Below, piece by piece: positions 11,601 to 23,903 of a stretch of DNA of 64,000 nt. Source of the DNA: Acanthaster planci (taxonomy: Eukaryota > Echinodermata > Asteroidea > Valvatida > Acanthasteridae); NCBI RefSeq assembly GCF_001949145.1, contig NW_019091474.1, positions 460,421 through 524,420 of the forward strand, in the 5' to 3' direction. Below the pieces are notes generated by a model. That model ran no database searches. It worked only from the letters and a program-made list of their open reading frames with translations, and was not told where the DNA came from. Positions within the stretch are counted from its first letter, which is position 1. Every line of letters begins with the position of its first letter. The position numbers were made by a program, and so were the translations under genes.

Positions 11601-11737
11601 CTGCGGATTTCATGCTTACAGGGTACATAGGACACGCACGAATGATTTTAAAACTATTTAGAACAGCATCTATGTTCAAAGAAATAAAACTAGGGTAGTG
11701 ATACAAAATCACCACATTATGCATCAATGGTGAAAAA

Positions 11738-12470
11738 AATGGCAACTGACACGGAGGGAAAACTTTTAAATGATACTACTCTCGAACGAGTAGAGAACAC
11801 CATATATTTGGGAACACAAATTGATGAAAATCTAACTTGGCAAAGGCATTTTGGCTACATTACAGTTGAAAAATCTTTTTAAAAATATTGGTAGGCCTAG
11901 TATGAACAGTCAGTGTCTTCGCAGTAGCATATTACCAAAACGTATAGATGTAACGCTTTTATTTTACCGTATTTGAATGTCTCAACACTGACTTGGGGTA
12001 GTCCGACTCCTAAATGCAATAGACTACTTACTCCACAGAAACGAGCAATGAAGGTAATTGCAAGAATTGGGCTTCTTGAACACACACTGGACCCAATTTG
12101 AAACTATTAAAACTCACTGACTTGTATTATCTCAACTTAGGCAAATTTATACATTAACATATGAATCATGCATTACGTGCATGTTTTATTCATGTTCTAC
12201 ATTAACCCCAAATATTAATTCCTGTAATACTCGCAGTACAGCTGGTAACAAACTTCATGTTAGTGTTTGTAGAAGTTCCTTGTCCAGGAACAGCGTTATC
12301 CAACGTGGCACTAAATATTGGAATAGTCTGGATTATTCTCCTAAATCATTATCCACTTCTTCATAGCTTCACAAGAAAACTTAAACCTTACTCTCTAATT
12401 ACATGCTAAAACATTATAATAGGGATAATAGCGGCCTTGATTACTGCCTTACAGCTATTTACGTGCTTTG
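11738..12470 (+). mobile_element. Non-LTR retrotransposon 3' remnant (CR1/Jockey-like RT end)
   Basis: Frames with stops encode the end of a LINE reverse transcriptase: ERVENTIYLGTQIDENLTW (11785), then NVSTLTWGSPTPK and PQKRAMKVIARIGL (about 11975-12075), then NTRSTAGNKLHVSV and QRGTKYWNSL (12220-12340). This order is that of the thumb and C-terminal part of CR1/Jockey/Rex-type ORF2 proteins. The 5' part is absent, as expected from 5' truncation on insertion, and several stops and frameshifts make it inactive. Confidence 0.75.
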
Positions 12471-14080
12471 TGTTCATCTGTCTCTCGCCTGTTTATCTGT
12501 CCATAGGCTGGAGAACAAATACTGTTACTATTAGTTGCCATTAGTTGAAATATTAACCAACCTGGTATGTACGGTATATTTGGTGGAATGTTTATATACA
12601 GTCAGATATCATGTATGTATGGGCAGATTGTTGGTAATTTTGGAATAACCTAATTGTACACGTACTCCAGCCTGGATCCTTAAAGCTCTTTGAACAATAA
12701 AACTCAAGTATGGGGGGCCTGACGATTCGATCCTAGTAGAACAGATTTTGCTAGAATCGAAACGTCAGGCCCTCCATATTTTGAGTATTTGTATTTTAGG
12801 TCATTGTAGTCAGCAAGCAGTTTGCAGCAGTTTTGTATTATTATTTTTATTATTATTGGTTTATTGCTATTTATATACATACGTGTACAATACAAATTGC
12901 CTCGCCTCTCGTGCATTGAAATACAATGAGTACTGAAATTTAAGAAATACATATTTATAACAATAAATAATTAAGCAATAAAAGGAGTTAATTTTTATAA
13001 CACTCGAAACTAGCAAAATAACAAATTACTTGGTATCATTCAGTCCCCTGACTGCCGTTGGATAAAAGCTTCTTCTAAACCGTTATGTATTACACATAAT
13101 TACTCTGTAACGTTTCCCTGAACTTAACAACTCAAATAACTTATTCGCGGGGTGAAATTCGTCATATACCGCTGGTCCTATTCTCTACTCTAGATCTGTA
13201 AATTTCTGAAACTGGTGTGAGATTACATATGTTTTGAATAAAACAAAACAACAAGAAAAACTTTAAAAATCCAACTTTATTGAGGTGAGGCTTGTTGGAT
13301 GACCCAGTGTCATTATTATGGACATCAGTGTTTGGAACAGAATGAGGGTTTACGTTGGGAGACAGAGATTTTTTTTTAATTATACACTAGAGCACACAAG
13401 GGATATTTACAGATCGTGAAGTATTATGTTTAACAAATAACGGGGCAGAGTGATCGTTTAAGCTAGAACCATTTCTTGAACTGAAGGATTTCTTCCGAGT
13501 CCAATCACAAGTAATCTGTCGAGGTAGGTTTTATGAGTATTTTCTCAGGCAGGTATATCATTGTGACTAGAGAGAAGGATAACGTATTGTGGCGAAATCT
13601 CCTAATTCTAATTTCTTCCTCGGTTCATAGACCAACAATAAAACATCAACAGGAATTCGTAAAGCCTGTGTCTGCGCATACGCGAAACGCGACAGCAGGA
13701 TTCCATATAGTTTGTACAGAGTTTAACATTTATAAGGTCATATTATTGTATACGTTAATAGGAAGTAAATTGCAAATAGCCTTCATGAAAGACCAACTTA
13801 ATTACGACCGAAGTTTTGTCAAAAATGTTGACAAAAACTAATTGTACATACTGCCTCCGAAAATTTCACTGTAAGGTGCAATCAGATGCTCATCTCAGGA
13901 CACTGAAAATGAACAAATGGCTGGGTTTCAAGGCCAGTTTTCGTCAAAATAGCCTTCGAGCTTTAAATTTGCAAATAGTATCTATTGAGGGCGGTGTTTT
14001 TTTTAGTTTACACAGAGCTTAAAGATTTCCAGACAGCAATGAATTTTACTATATGAAGCAAACTATAGGACAGAGGGAGC
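12471..14080. other. No recognisable gene apart from a long hairpin
   Basis: AT-rich DNA with the hairpin at 12702-12786 and a TTATTATT tract at 12838-12860. Open frames at 13533-13841 and 13816-14022 show no domain and no splice context that would support a gene. Confidence 0.4.
12702..12786. repeat. Long imperfect hairpin, arms about 36 bp
   Basis: The left arm (12702-12736) and right arm (12751-12786) are near-perfect reverse complements around a 14-base loop. The left arm includes GGCCTGACGATTCGAT and the right arm includes ATCGAAACGTCAGGCC. CTGACGA and GAAAC-GTC in this arrangement resemble the conserved parts of a hammerhead ribozyme core, but extra bases before the inner stem make it non-canonical. 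It could be a foldback element, an end of a Penelope-like element, or a precursor-like RNA hairpin. Confidence 0.6.
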
Positions 14081-14084
14081 CCCC

Positions 14085-14330
14085 CTCCCCGCCTTTGTGT
14101 TGGTCATTGTTATATTGGTATCTTAGGAATTCCTTTCAGACATCGAGGGGATGTGTTTAGTGACAACAGGCTGGAGTGTGTAGGGATTGGACATTTGACA
14201 TGGCCATGTATTGGACGAACCTTCATTCATTGAATTTGTCACCTGACTGTCTAACTCACGTGTAAAGTTGACAACCTCACTGTATGGTTGACTACGTTGC
14301 CGTATAACTGCTTGCAAGTCCCTGTAACAA
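14085..14330 (+). repeat. Duplicated block Y, second copy
   Basis: This copy is collinear with 11340-11600, centred on GGAATTCCTTTCAGA. It is followed at 15140 by block Z, which gives the Y-then-Z order missing from the first unit. It is diverged and non-coding. Confidence 0.5.
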
Positions 14331-15139
14331 CAGTAGACCTACAACATAATGACGTAACGCAATGTTTACCGTGGTGCATTGTGGATGGAAGCTGATGGGG
14401 TCCTGTGTAAATTCGGCAAAAATGATCATATCTATAATAATGTCAAGTGTAAAGTTAAGGCATCCATCTATCCATCTCTATGTATTTTTATGTCCTTTGG
14501 TGCAAATTTTGTTTTGTTCAGAGAAGTTCAACATGTCTTAATGATCAGCAAGTAAATGACATGAAGTGTTTGATGTCCAAATATCACTGGTTATTTCACA
14601 CAATTCGGTGTGCCAGAGAACATACGTTTTGATCAAGTATTTCAGTCAATATGTCAGTTACTTAGAATTTATAAAACTCGCACAATTCCTCACCATCAGA
14701 TGTCTGGTGGACTGGATGAAAGGTTGAATCGTACTATTCAGACAACGCGGTAACTGGTGACTACGGCAGCTAGGAGATCATGAAGCTGGTGGACCAATGG
14801 AATCTAGCATCGAACCCTCCTAGAGAAGCACGAATGGCCTCTGAGGATGATGACGCATTAAAACAAACAACCACAACCCAGTGTGGACTTGGGACTGGGC
14901 GTGGTCTATGTGAGGTTCTTTTCATTATCTTAGTCATTGGTAGGTGTACCAGCAGGCCTGCACTGCTGCGGAGTTTGGTTTCTGTAAGTTCAATCTTCTT
15001 AATTAGCATCCCCTTCAACTGCCTCTTGTCACATTCTGCGTTATTTTTTAATAGATCTCAAAAACTGTCTCTCTGGTTGCTTATTTTCCATTATTTTGCG
15101 ATCGTGAAGAAAACAGCGTGATGTTACAGTATTAATCGT

Positions 15140-15930
15140 TTACTTTTGATACAGCCCTAGATATTATTTGCCCAATCCACTTTTAAGCCGACCTGCAAGA
15201 CAGCACATTCCAATGCATCCTTTCTTTAATACACAAAGGCCTTTCTTTATGTTCAAACGCCCCCTCACGTGATTCAAATGAGGTTTCAGTAATCGACGAG
15301 TACACGTACTACAATGACCACTCAAGTCACGATGATCTACTGGCGTCAGGATGATCAGGACGATCTCTGGCATTGGAGATACTTTCGGTAATAAGATTCA
15401 AACTATAGACCTTGTTCGTATACCGGTCGAGGTCGATACTTTTTTCCTCACTCAAAGCCTGCAAAAATGCAAGGGTAGTCAAGGCCCGTTCAACGATATC
15501 AAGAGTTATCGACGCACGATACCTTCATATAGAAGATGCGTGAAATGATGGTACGGACGTCACGCATGAAAACCGGACAAAACGGCCCCAAAAGAAAGCA
15601 AAACAAGGCGGATAATCAGCCTCAGGCAGTGGGCCAAGTAGCGTATTCGGGTCATTGATCGGCGCAGGGTCAAAAGAATTTTTTTTTACTTACGACAGCC
15701 TTGTTTAGCCAGCGAAAGAACCCGCAACCGAGTCCAGGTGAAAGCACTGTTTATTAAATGCTTTATTGCTATTAACACCTTAACGTGAAAATGGGGAAAA
15801 AAACAGATCTCGAAAGAAACCTGCTCCCTATGTCCTCTGGACGGGCCACTTTTTGTTAGTCGTACTTCTTTTGTAAGCCGGCCAATAGTATAAAATTCCC
15901 CTCCCCAAAAAGAGAGATTTCTCTATCGTT
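15140..15930 (+). repeat. Duplicated block Z, first copy
   Basis: CTAGATATTATTTG, CACTTTTAAGCCGA, GATGCGTGA, GTCACGCATGAAA, AAAAGAAAGCAAAACAA and CCTCAGGC recur in the same order at 20020-20590. The GTCACGCATGA / GATGCGTGA pair can form a small hairpin in each copy. No coding signal is seen. Confidence 0.65.
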
Positions 15931-16785
15931 AGCAAATACAAGGCCCGCAACATTCAAATATTCGCTGTACATTGTACATTAGCATTCCAGCTAAATATCT
16001 TGCAGCCATTTTGAAATCAACTTTGTGTAAATCAGAAACAATTGTTTCTTTCAGTGCTGCCTACTAATTCAGTTTATTTAAGAAAGTATACTTTTCTAAT
16101 GATGTGGTCGATGCACGTGGGCTGACATGCCCATGGCATTGACCGCATTGATCTTCAAATGGCTAACCAAAACTGTATGTGTGATTGAGTAGAAACGTTG
16201 TAGTGATAATGAGTAGGTTTTCATGCATGCCAGATTCTTAAAAATCTTGCTCGGGAGATCCAAGGACTTGGATGGACAGAATTGCCTTCTCCCGGCCTTG
16301 AGATTATCGGAATAAAAACAAAGCCCTTTGCAAGGGTACCACTGTGCCAAAAAGGCACAAAATATGGCCACCCTTTCTATCCCGCAGTGCCAAGTGAGCA
16401 CTAAGAATTTCAACCCCTTGGAGCCATCCAGCCAGAAAGTTTTTCTAAGACGTAAGGACGCCCTCACATTAACATCCATTCGTGATTGATTGTCTGACGA
16501 CAGGCAGTGTCGTCAGATACTATATAGGGGCCTAGACGACTAAAAAAGGAGCATAATTATGTCACGGTATTAATAAAGTATCCATTCAAAGCAGCACTCC
16601 ACGTGAACATTAAGACAGTCTTAGGTCCAGGTTCACCTGCAATTAGCTTAATAAAACATTAATACCTCTTGAAGTGGAAACTTTCATCACATACCATGAA
16701 ATCAAAATGTTACTCTAATATTTTTTAGTAGTGTTAGCGTTAGTGTGCAGTGCATTACCATTTTTATCACACATTCGAGTAATAT
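15931..16785. other. No recognisable gene
   Basis: A minus-strand open frame at 16096-16479 (127 codons) has no recognisable domain and shows no convincing splice or promoter context. The rest is AT-rich with nothing notable. Confidence 0.35.
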
Positions 16786-16789
16786 CGAA

Positions 16790-18060
16790 TACTGCAGCCG
16801 AAGCATAGAAAATGCAGAAATTTTGCAAGAATTGCTGGTGGATAGCGAATCTGACATGTCTTCCACTTGTGCTGGCGATGCCAGTGATGTGGACAACAAT
16901 GCCTATAATTTTCAACGTATTTACTGGTGAACCCGATAAATATTTCGTTGTTTCGTACAGTTTGTGCCTTAATTGTCTAAAACAATGGTTCGTTCCTGGT
17001 GTAGATCATGGGTGCAATCACGTATATCCCCCGTCCCAATTTATGTTAGGAATTTATGCCACTGAGGCAATTCTTTTCGTAGCTTCAACAAATGTTATAG
17101 ACAAGACAGGCTAGGGTGATAGCTGTTGCAAATTAACACACACCTGGCTTGTGTCAAACAGCAAAAGCTTCCAATAAACAGTGCAACCCCAATGCACAAT
17201 ATTCCAATTTTTGAAGACTTTTGGAACTGTGTGTTTAAATTGGAATTGATGTTTTTTGTAGTTGAGCCACTTTGTTCTGACAAGGTTGCTCAGTGAAGGC
17301 ATATTCTGCATGGCTAGTTAGAGGGTTTAAAAATCCACGCCTACCATTTTGCGCTCCACAGACAAACGTAAACTGCGGTGATTTAGAAAGGGTAAGTTCT
17401 GTAAAGGAGAATGAAATTTTGTAAGCCGACAAATCGGTTTCATCGAGGCAATTAGTTGTATTGCCACGTAAAAATGCCATACATGTAGGGCTACCACAGT
17501 ACCCTCATTTTTCCAAAGTATGGACGATAGGCCTACTCGTGACAATGGTAAAGGTCCCTCGATTTTTTTTTTCAGACAATATATACTTCTTTTCTTCGTC
17601 ATTACAGATCTGGCCAAAACCTTGTTCCAGACGAGACCATGGTCCAATTCAAGGGAAGAGTATCATTAAAACAGTGCATGCCAAGAAAGCCAACCAAATG
17701 GGCCATCAAGTGATTCTTCTTCAACGAGTCTGAAACGGGGTAACGTGCGCGCACATTTTTCACAGGGCCACAAGCACGGACAGCAACAAGTGACAACTCA
17801 GAGACAGATAATGTAGTTGATCAAGGTACATCGACGTGCATGGTCAACTTGTTGTGGAACTTGTAATGGCTTTGAAAATCAAGGACACTACATATTCGCT
17901 GATAATTAGCACGCCAGCCCAGCTCTAGTCAGTAGGTTGACCCTGCGTGGCTTTCGTTTTTGTAGAACTGTGCACTACAAGACTCAAGAGTTCCTCATTT
18001 TCCAAACCCGAATTAATACCCCATTACTTAAGAGGATAAACCCCTGTTTTAAAACCAGTC
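16790..18060 (+). mobile_element. piggyBac-type transposase remnant
   Basis: Frames with stops give NLVPDETMVQFKGR then SLKQCMPRKPTKWAIK (17619-17710). Further on come GHYIFADN and, after a stop, HASPALVSRLTLRGF (17880-17960). These match the DDE-type core of piggyBac transposases, with the first catalytic Asp at 17630-17632 and the second at 17901-17903. An acidic stretch, LLVDSESDMSS near 16835, fits the usual N-terminus. The region between is degraded, no terminal repeats were found, and it is inactive. It sits where the decayed transporter array should hold another gene copy. Confidence 0.65.
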
Positions 18061-18174
18061 TTGACATCTATGTGTGGACATACCGCGTGTCACACTCATG
18101 ACTAGTTACAGTAATTGTAGTGTAACTAATAGGCAAATTCGTTGCATAAGAAAAGTTCCACAGCGTCTCAGGGT

Positions 18175-19350
18175 CTCCCATTACTAAAGCGCTAACACCT
18201 CGTTCCCCGCGCGAAGATACCTTGACACTATCCTGATTAGAGACATTTTAAGTTATAAGTGTGTGTCTAAAATGTTTACAAACTAGAGGGACAGTGTTTG
18301 TTACAGTTACAAATTAGTGGGCTGTATTGATTCCCAGTTTGATGACATCACATTATCACCAGAGTTGTAAGTATACATAGAAGATGGGGGGTAAAAGTCG
18401 AACACTTTTACGTGCGGCGAGCGTGTGGCAGACAGAAATTAAAAGACGGAAACGAGGACGCTAGAAATATGGGAAAAGAAGCCAAAGGAAATAATTTAAA
18501 GTGAATTTAATTTATAAGTTTAAATCAGCAAAGCAGTGAATGAAAGCACAGTTTCTTTGTAAGTTAAACGTTTCACGCAAAATACCGTGAATAACAGACA
18601 AAAATATTTCTATGGTCAGAACGAGGCAAATTATATTTGGCGAGTATAATTAGCTTTATACCTTAAAGAGCCCCCAAAAGTCAGGAAGAGCCCCGCCCAG
18701 CCAGTGTCCTGGCGAAAGGAACGCAGCTGTCGGGCCACACGTAGGTAGGTCGGCGTAGAAGCCAGGAATTTAGCCTCGTCATGGAGCCACAACTCTCAAG
18801 CATCGACGGTCCCACAGCAGTGTCGGCCTCAGAAATGGTCCAGCGATGAGGAGAAGACGACACGGAGGTCCTTGCTCAACCCTGCCCATCCCCCTTTTTA
18901 AAAGCACATACAGAGTGTACACGGGCACTGAGGGCAATGGCAAACTGGTCGTCTACAGGTTTTTAACCCGCGTATTCTTTCAAATGAATTCCAATAAAAC
19001 ACCTCTGTGGGAGTAACAAATGCACAAAGAATGCGAATAAACTGGCATTACGGCGCACTAACATTTCCGCATAAAAAGAGAATTACACAAATTAAAGTGA
19101 ATTTGATTCGCTTTACCAGTTCTGGGAGATTTTCAATTCCGGTATTGGTAACTATACTGGGACGACACGTTACACCATATTATGATATAAAGACAGTCAA
19201 CGATGTTGGAATTCCGTTGTTTAACTGTCCACATGTGTACAGAGTTAATGATCACATTATTAGATTAAAGTTTCTATATAGCGCCCTCATCCCAATGGGC
19301 TCTAAGGCACTTTACAATATATCAATACAAACGACGCTCACTTTAATACA
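18175..19350 (+). repeat. Duplicated block X, second copy with insertion
   Basis: 18175-18380 and 19135-19280 match successive parts of 10380-10880. The 18400-19130 stretch between them is an insertion with no recognisable content. An open frame at 19007-19354 spans the junction and is therefore probably not a gene. Confidence 0.5.
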
Positions 19351-19354
19351 TTAA

Positions 19355-20019
19355 AAATAAAACTACAAATTCAGACAATGCATAACAAAGAGGCGTTTAC
19401 ATTAAAATACGAACAATTAATAAAAATATTTGGTAAAAAGATGTTTTCAGAGATTTTTTGAACAAAGGTTGTTGGGATCAGCTAGTTCGTTCTAACCATA
19501 ACCCAGACGCACAGTATAATAGATCTGGGGAAAAAAATTCAGACAAGTGTCCAAGGTTTAAAATGAAAACGATAACTGAATTTTGCCCCAAAACGTGGTC
19601 AAGGCTATTTTTCAAGTGTGCTATAAGTTCGTGAGTGGATTAGGACAGCAGATGCTTTGCATGTCCATGACCGCGAAGTATTTCCTCCACATTTTTTCAA
19701 ATTTAATTTTCTCTTCTCAGCGCTTTGTAACCACCGTAGAGGACAAGCAAAGATGAATCGTTCTACCAACCTATCTTGCCCCCAACTCCTGCCTCAACAC
19801 AGGGCTCCATAGTTACTGGCGTTAAATTCAACGACCTCAAACAGGTGCCTTGTAATCATGAGAATTTTTGTACTTGCCACTGGATAGCACTCATGTTATG
19901 ATAAAGACTATTCACTTAATTGTGATTTCTAATCCAGTCTAAATTCTCAGAGCTGATTATGTCCAAAATAAAGGAGGGTTTAAAAAGGTGCGATCCACCT
20001 TCTGTGTATTGTTTTATTT
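19355..20019. other. No recognisable gene
   Basis: AT-rich DNA without recognisable coding, repeat or RNA features. Confidence 0.3.
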
Positions 20020-20590
20020 TGATTCTGCACTAGATATTATTTGTTCAGACAATCAACTTTTAAGCCGATCTGCTGCATAGAACGTTGCAGTTCAACCTCT
20101 CTGGCACACGAGGCGTTTACTTTATGCGAGGACGCCCCCCTGCTTTCCTGTGTTAATGAATGGGATTCTATTACTTAGTAAAACTTAATGCTACAATAAC
20201 CAGTCATGCCAAACCGTATCAAAGGCCTTCATATAAAAGATGCGTGAGATGCCTGTGTGAACGTCACGCATGAAATGAGACGAAACGGCCTTCAAAAGAA
20301 AGCAAAACAAAGCGAAGAAATAAGCCTCAGGCGACGAACTCAGTGGCCTTTTCGGGTTATGTGTCTTTTTTAGAAACGACCTTTTTCACTCAATAAAAAT
20401 AAAATGAAAACAAAAAAAGAGATGAATAAAATCCGTCTCTTTTCCCAGGTCTAGAGAGAAAGGAACTTCCTCCCTGACCCCTCCGGACTTGGCACTTTTT
20501 TCAGCCGTACTGCTGTTGTTTGGTTTTTTTTTTTTCAGGCAGCTGATGGTATACGCATCCCCCCAAAAGAGAGTTCCCAACCTTGAGCAC
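20020..20590 (+). repeat. Duplicated block Z, second copy
   Basis: Collinear with 15140-15930, including the GATGCGTGAGA / GTCACGCATGAAA hairpin words and AAAAGAAAGCAAAACAA. It lies directly upstream of the truncated transporter copy, so Z is probably the 5' flank of the ancestral transporter unit. Confidence 0.65.
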
Positions 20591-21189
20591 ATACAGTACT
20601 CGTAACGACCGTTCATTTATCCCGTGAACCAAGCCATGTGAACGCCTGTGCCTCACCTTCAGCAGCATGTACACCTGCATAAAAGTACACGTAGAGTTCT
20701 TGTACATTCATATTCATGTACAAGACCGATCCGTAATCCAACCAAAATCGGATAAAAAATGGAACCTACATATTTTGTCATGAATTGTACTCAAGCTAGA
20801 CAGTCAGCCGACCGATGACACTGGAACCCCCCCCCTTCCCTATCCTGAACACTTACTATAGCCTGTAACGTTATTTTATCCCTTGACCTTAGCCACATGA
20901 ATGTCTTGTATACCTTTGCGTCTCACGTTCCGAGCATGCTTCCGTAAAAGGTAAAATTTCCCCTCGATGTGCAATAATTAGTTAGCGTGGGTACGCGGCG
21001 CATTGTCACTTTTTCACATATTCTATACTTGAACTGAAGCCGATGCAAGGGAAAAGAAGAAATTTTATGACAGTGAAGTTGAATATTGGACATTTACATG
21101 GGTTTCTACAGCGAATGTGTCAGTTTGGAGACATTGGACATTTCCTATGGAAATGTACAAAATCATAGACATTCGCTGTAGGAACAGCG

Positions 21190-21515
21190 GAAGGGGGCGC
21201 TGAAAGGGTTAAACGTGGATTAAAATGTTGAGCGATTCGTCCTTTGTTGTCGAATCTGTTTGAATGGCTCGTTTCAAATCAGTGGATTAACCTTTCAACA
21301 ACGATGGCAATTAAGTTATGCGTGGCAAGCAGATTGCACTTACCTTGGAAAAAGTACGAGCCACGGGTCCCTTAATGGGAAAGCAGAAAAGTGGCTGAGA
21401 ATTTTGACAAGTATTGGAACCCTTTACGTAGAAAGCATTATGTATGGAATAGTCTTCCCTCTTCTCTCGGATGGGTATTTCGGCGTCCACACATCGAGCG
21501 TCGACTCGTGTCCTG
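21190..21515 (+). pseudogene. Truncated copy of the SLC18-like transporter
   Basis: Translation gives KAEKWLRILTSIGTLYVES and GIVFPLLSDGYFGVHTSS, matching residues 7-45 of the gene at 8819. The 5' leader also matches (GAAAGGGTTAAACG, TCCTTTGTTGTCGAATC). The copy lacks the 183-base stretch that looks like a leader intron at 8634-8816. Homology stops near 21510, where a CGAC-rich tract begins, so only the first transmembrane segment survives. The frame is open from 21260 to 21535, so a short peptide could be made, but transport is impossible. Confidence 0.8.
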
Positions 21516-22095
21516 CGTCGCGTCAGGCGATGTAATTTGTGACGCGACGCACGACACGACATACGACGCGAAGCATGACTCTGCGACGCGACAGGCGACG
21601 GGAGGAGTGACGTTTAGGCAGAAAAATGCAACATGGAAAGTACGTAAGACAGCACGACGCGATAGGTGAGGGCACGATGCGAAGTATGACGTGACACTTC
21701 GTGTGTGTACAAACGTAATGGCAAGAAGGCGACGGCGCGATCAGTACGCTTGTGGGCGAGTGATGAAGCATGAATTCTGTACTTTTTCTCTTTCTTTTCC
21801 ACAGGCTAACAACCTACAGCACTTAAACTGTCAGAAAAATCTTTGTCAGTTGGTACAAATGCTAGAGAAATGTTAAAAACTACATAAACACAATACGTAC
21901 GTGGAACAACTCCTCTTTGCGTCTAAACGTGTCCGTGGCCGTCACACCGCAAAATTGGTGGGCATGAATGGATGACGTCGGCAGCGAAATCTCGACTTCA
22001 CGTTTAGGGTGCGCGCGGCGGGTTTCTGCCGAAACTCTCTAATGCAAAGGAGCTGTCGTGCCGTCGTGTCGAGTAGTTGTGTCGCCTATAGAGAG
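21516..22095. repeat. GACGCGAC-rich tract, possible inverted-repeat element
   Basis: Permutations of GACGCGACG, CACGACACGAC and GCGACAGGCGACG fill 21515-21620 and thin out to about 21760. A related stretch in inverted orientation (CGTGCCGTCGTGTCGAG, GTGTCGCCTATAG) closes at 22050-22092. The two ends are roughly reverse-complementary, so a transposon with long imperfect ends is possible. It begins exactly where transporter homology stops. Confidence 0.4.
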
Positions 22096-22224
22096 ACAGA
22101 GATTTGTGAGGTAAATAATACACCATCAAACAGCAAAACGAGCGGCCGTCTAAAAAATACTTGCCCAAACCTGAAAATCTTCTTGAAAGAGCAGTAAACG
22201 ATCAGCTCTTCACATTTCCTAACA

Positions 22225-22970
22225 AGAACTGATTTTTTTAGGTTTGAGCAATCAGACTTTAGAACCTGTCACTCCACTCAAACAGCAGTCTTAGATATCA
22301 CTGATCACATCCTTAACAATAATTATGAACAATGGGAAGTTAACGGATGCTAATTTTTAGATCTTAAGAAAGCATTCGACACAGTTTACTATAAGATTCT
22401 TTTGTCTAAACTATGAAAATAGAGTCAGAGGATAAGAACTAAAATGATTTGAATCTTACCTTTCATGAAGAATGCAGGCCACGCAGATCGATGGTGCTAC
22501 ATCTGAATGAAATTGGATGTTGGGATTCCGCAGGGTTCCGTTCCCGGCCCCCGTCTCTTCATTGTTTTCATTAAAAGTTTGCCCTCGTGTATCTCAGTGC
22601 CACTATGATAATGTTTGACGACACATCTCCCGATAACATTAATTATGACACGAAGAATGGTCTTTAGTGCAATGGTTGATGAGCCACAAACTGACAATTA
22701 ATGTGAATAAAAAAAAGGATTTTTGGCTGTCGTCCAAGATTACCAACATTTTCCCACGTGCAGGTTGTCTTAGGTGATTAACCCATTGAAAGAGTTTATT
22801 TGTTTAAATATCTTGGAGTTACTCTTGATGAATAAATGTCCTGGTCTAATCACGTTGATACTACTACCAAGAAAATATCCATGCACATGGTTGAAGCTAC
22901 CCATAAAGATATACGCGATCACCGTGGCCAAGGCGGTCCACAAGTGGTGGTATTGATTACATTTAGTCAA
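22225..22970 (+). mobile_element. Non-LTR retrotransposon RT core remnant
   Basis: Reading frames with stops show the LINE reverse transcriptase series: QSDFRTCHSTQTAVLDIT (about 22248), FLDLKKAFDTVYYKILLSKL (about 22350), VGIPQGSVPGPRLF (about 22520), LTINVNKKKGF (about 22695) and VYLFKYLGVTLDE (about 22795). This is the palm region of a CR1/L2/Rex-type ORF2. The catalytic FADD-type motif is not readable in the damaged stretch between. Inactive. Confidence 0.8.
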
Positions 22971-23890
22971 GTAGGTGAAAATGTCTATTCCGACAAATTT
23001 TTAATGAAAGTGCATAGAAAACCTAATAAAACAATATTACAGTATAGAAAATACTACTTATATTAAAGAAATTACATTGTATTTGGGACAGGTAGACAAC
23101 ATGTAAAAGATTTTAATTAATTAAGGAGAGGTTTGTTAAGCGTTTTTGCCTCTCTGAACAGTTGTAAGTTTGTTCCAACCCATAGTCCAAAGGTACTGAA
23201 AAGTTTGGCAGCATTGGTCTTGGGAGCAGTGGACAGATGTAATGATCCGTTTGTCTTGGCACACGTATCAGCAGGGTGACATGGTTTGTCAAAGGGTAAC
23301 TTGAGATATGATGGACTAAGATTGTTTATGTATTTGTAAACTTCACATATTCAGTGGTTTACATCGGGCTCACAATGGTGTCCTGGAAAGCGGTCCAAGC
23401 AGGTCCTGGATGTGAGTTCTGGGGTGAGCGCTAGGTATTTATCTGGCAAGTCGGTTGTAGAGTTTTAGTGAGTTTTAACGTATTTACCAGTTTCGTCCGA
23501 GTTATTTTGTCACGTGATATTTGAAGATATTTATCTTTTTTCTCTTTTTGTTTTCGTTTTTGTTTTCCGTATTTTACTCCATGTTTCATCTCACATTTTT
23601 ATTTTAAAATATACTTATTTTGTATTTTAACTCCTGGGCGGAGGGAATGCTAGTGTTTTGTATGGTGTTTTGTAATACCTAGTCATTTTAATGTATTACC
23701 TTTTACATTTTACTTGCTAGATTTAGTTGTGCTCTGTGTTTTACAGTGTTTATACCCCTTGTTTTAATTAATTAATTAACCAATTAATTAATTATGTTCA
23801 AAATCGTATCAGAGCCCTCATAGAAAGCAGTTTTGTAATTGATGAGGCCACAATGTATAAATAAAACAATTATTAGAGGCAGTTCTTTAA
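22971..23890. other. No recognisable gene
   Basis: Low-complexity TTTTT/TTTCG stretches at 23530-23580 and a TTAATTAATTAATTAA tract at 23764-23790. Nothing else is recognised. Confidence 0.35.
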
Positions 23891-23903
23891 TTGATTTGCA
23901 AAT

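Noticed and set aside
16096-16479. 127-codon open frame on the minus strand
   Set aside because: No recognisable domain and composition like the surrounding non-coding DNA.
19007-19354. 115-codon open frame
   Set aside because: It crosses the edge of duplicated block X, and the matching part at 10.7 kb is not open.
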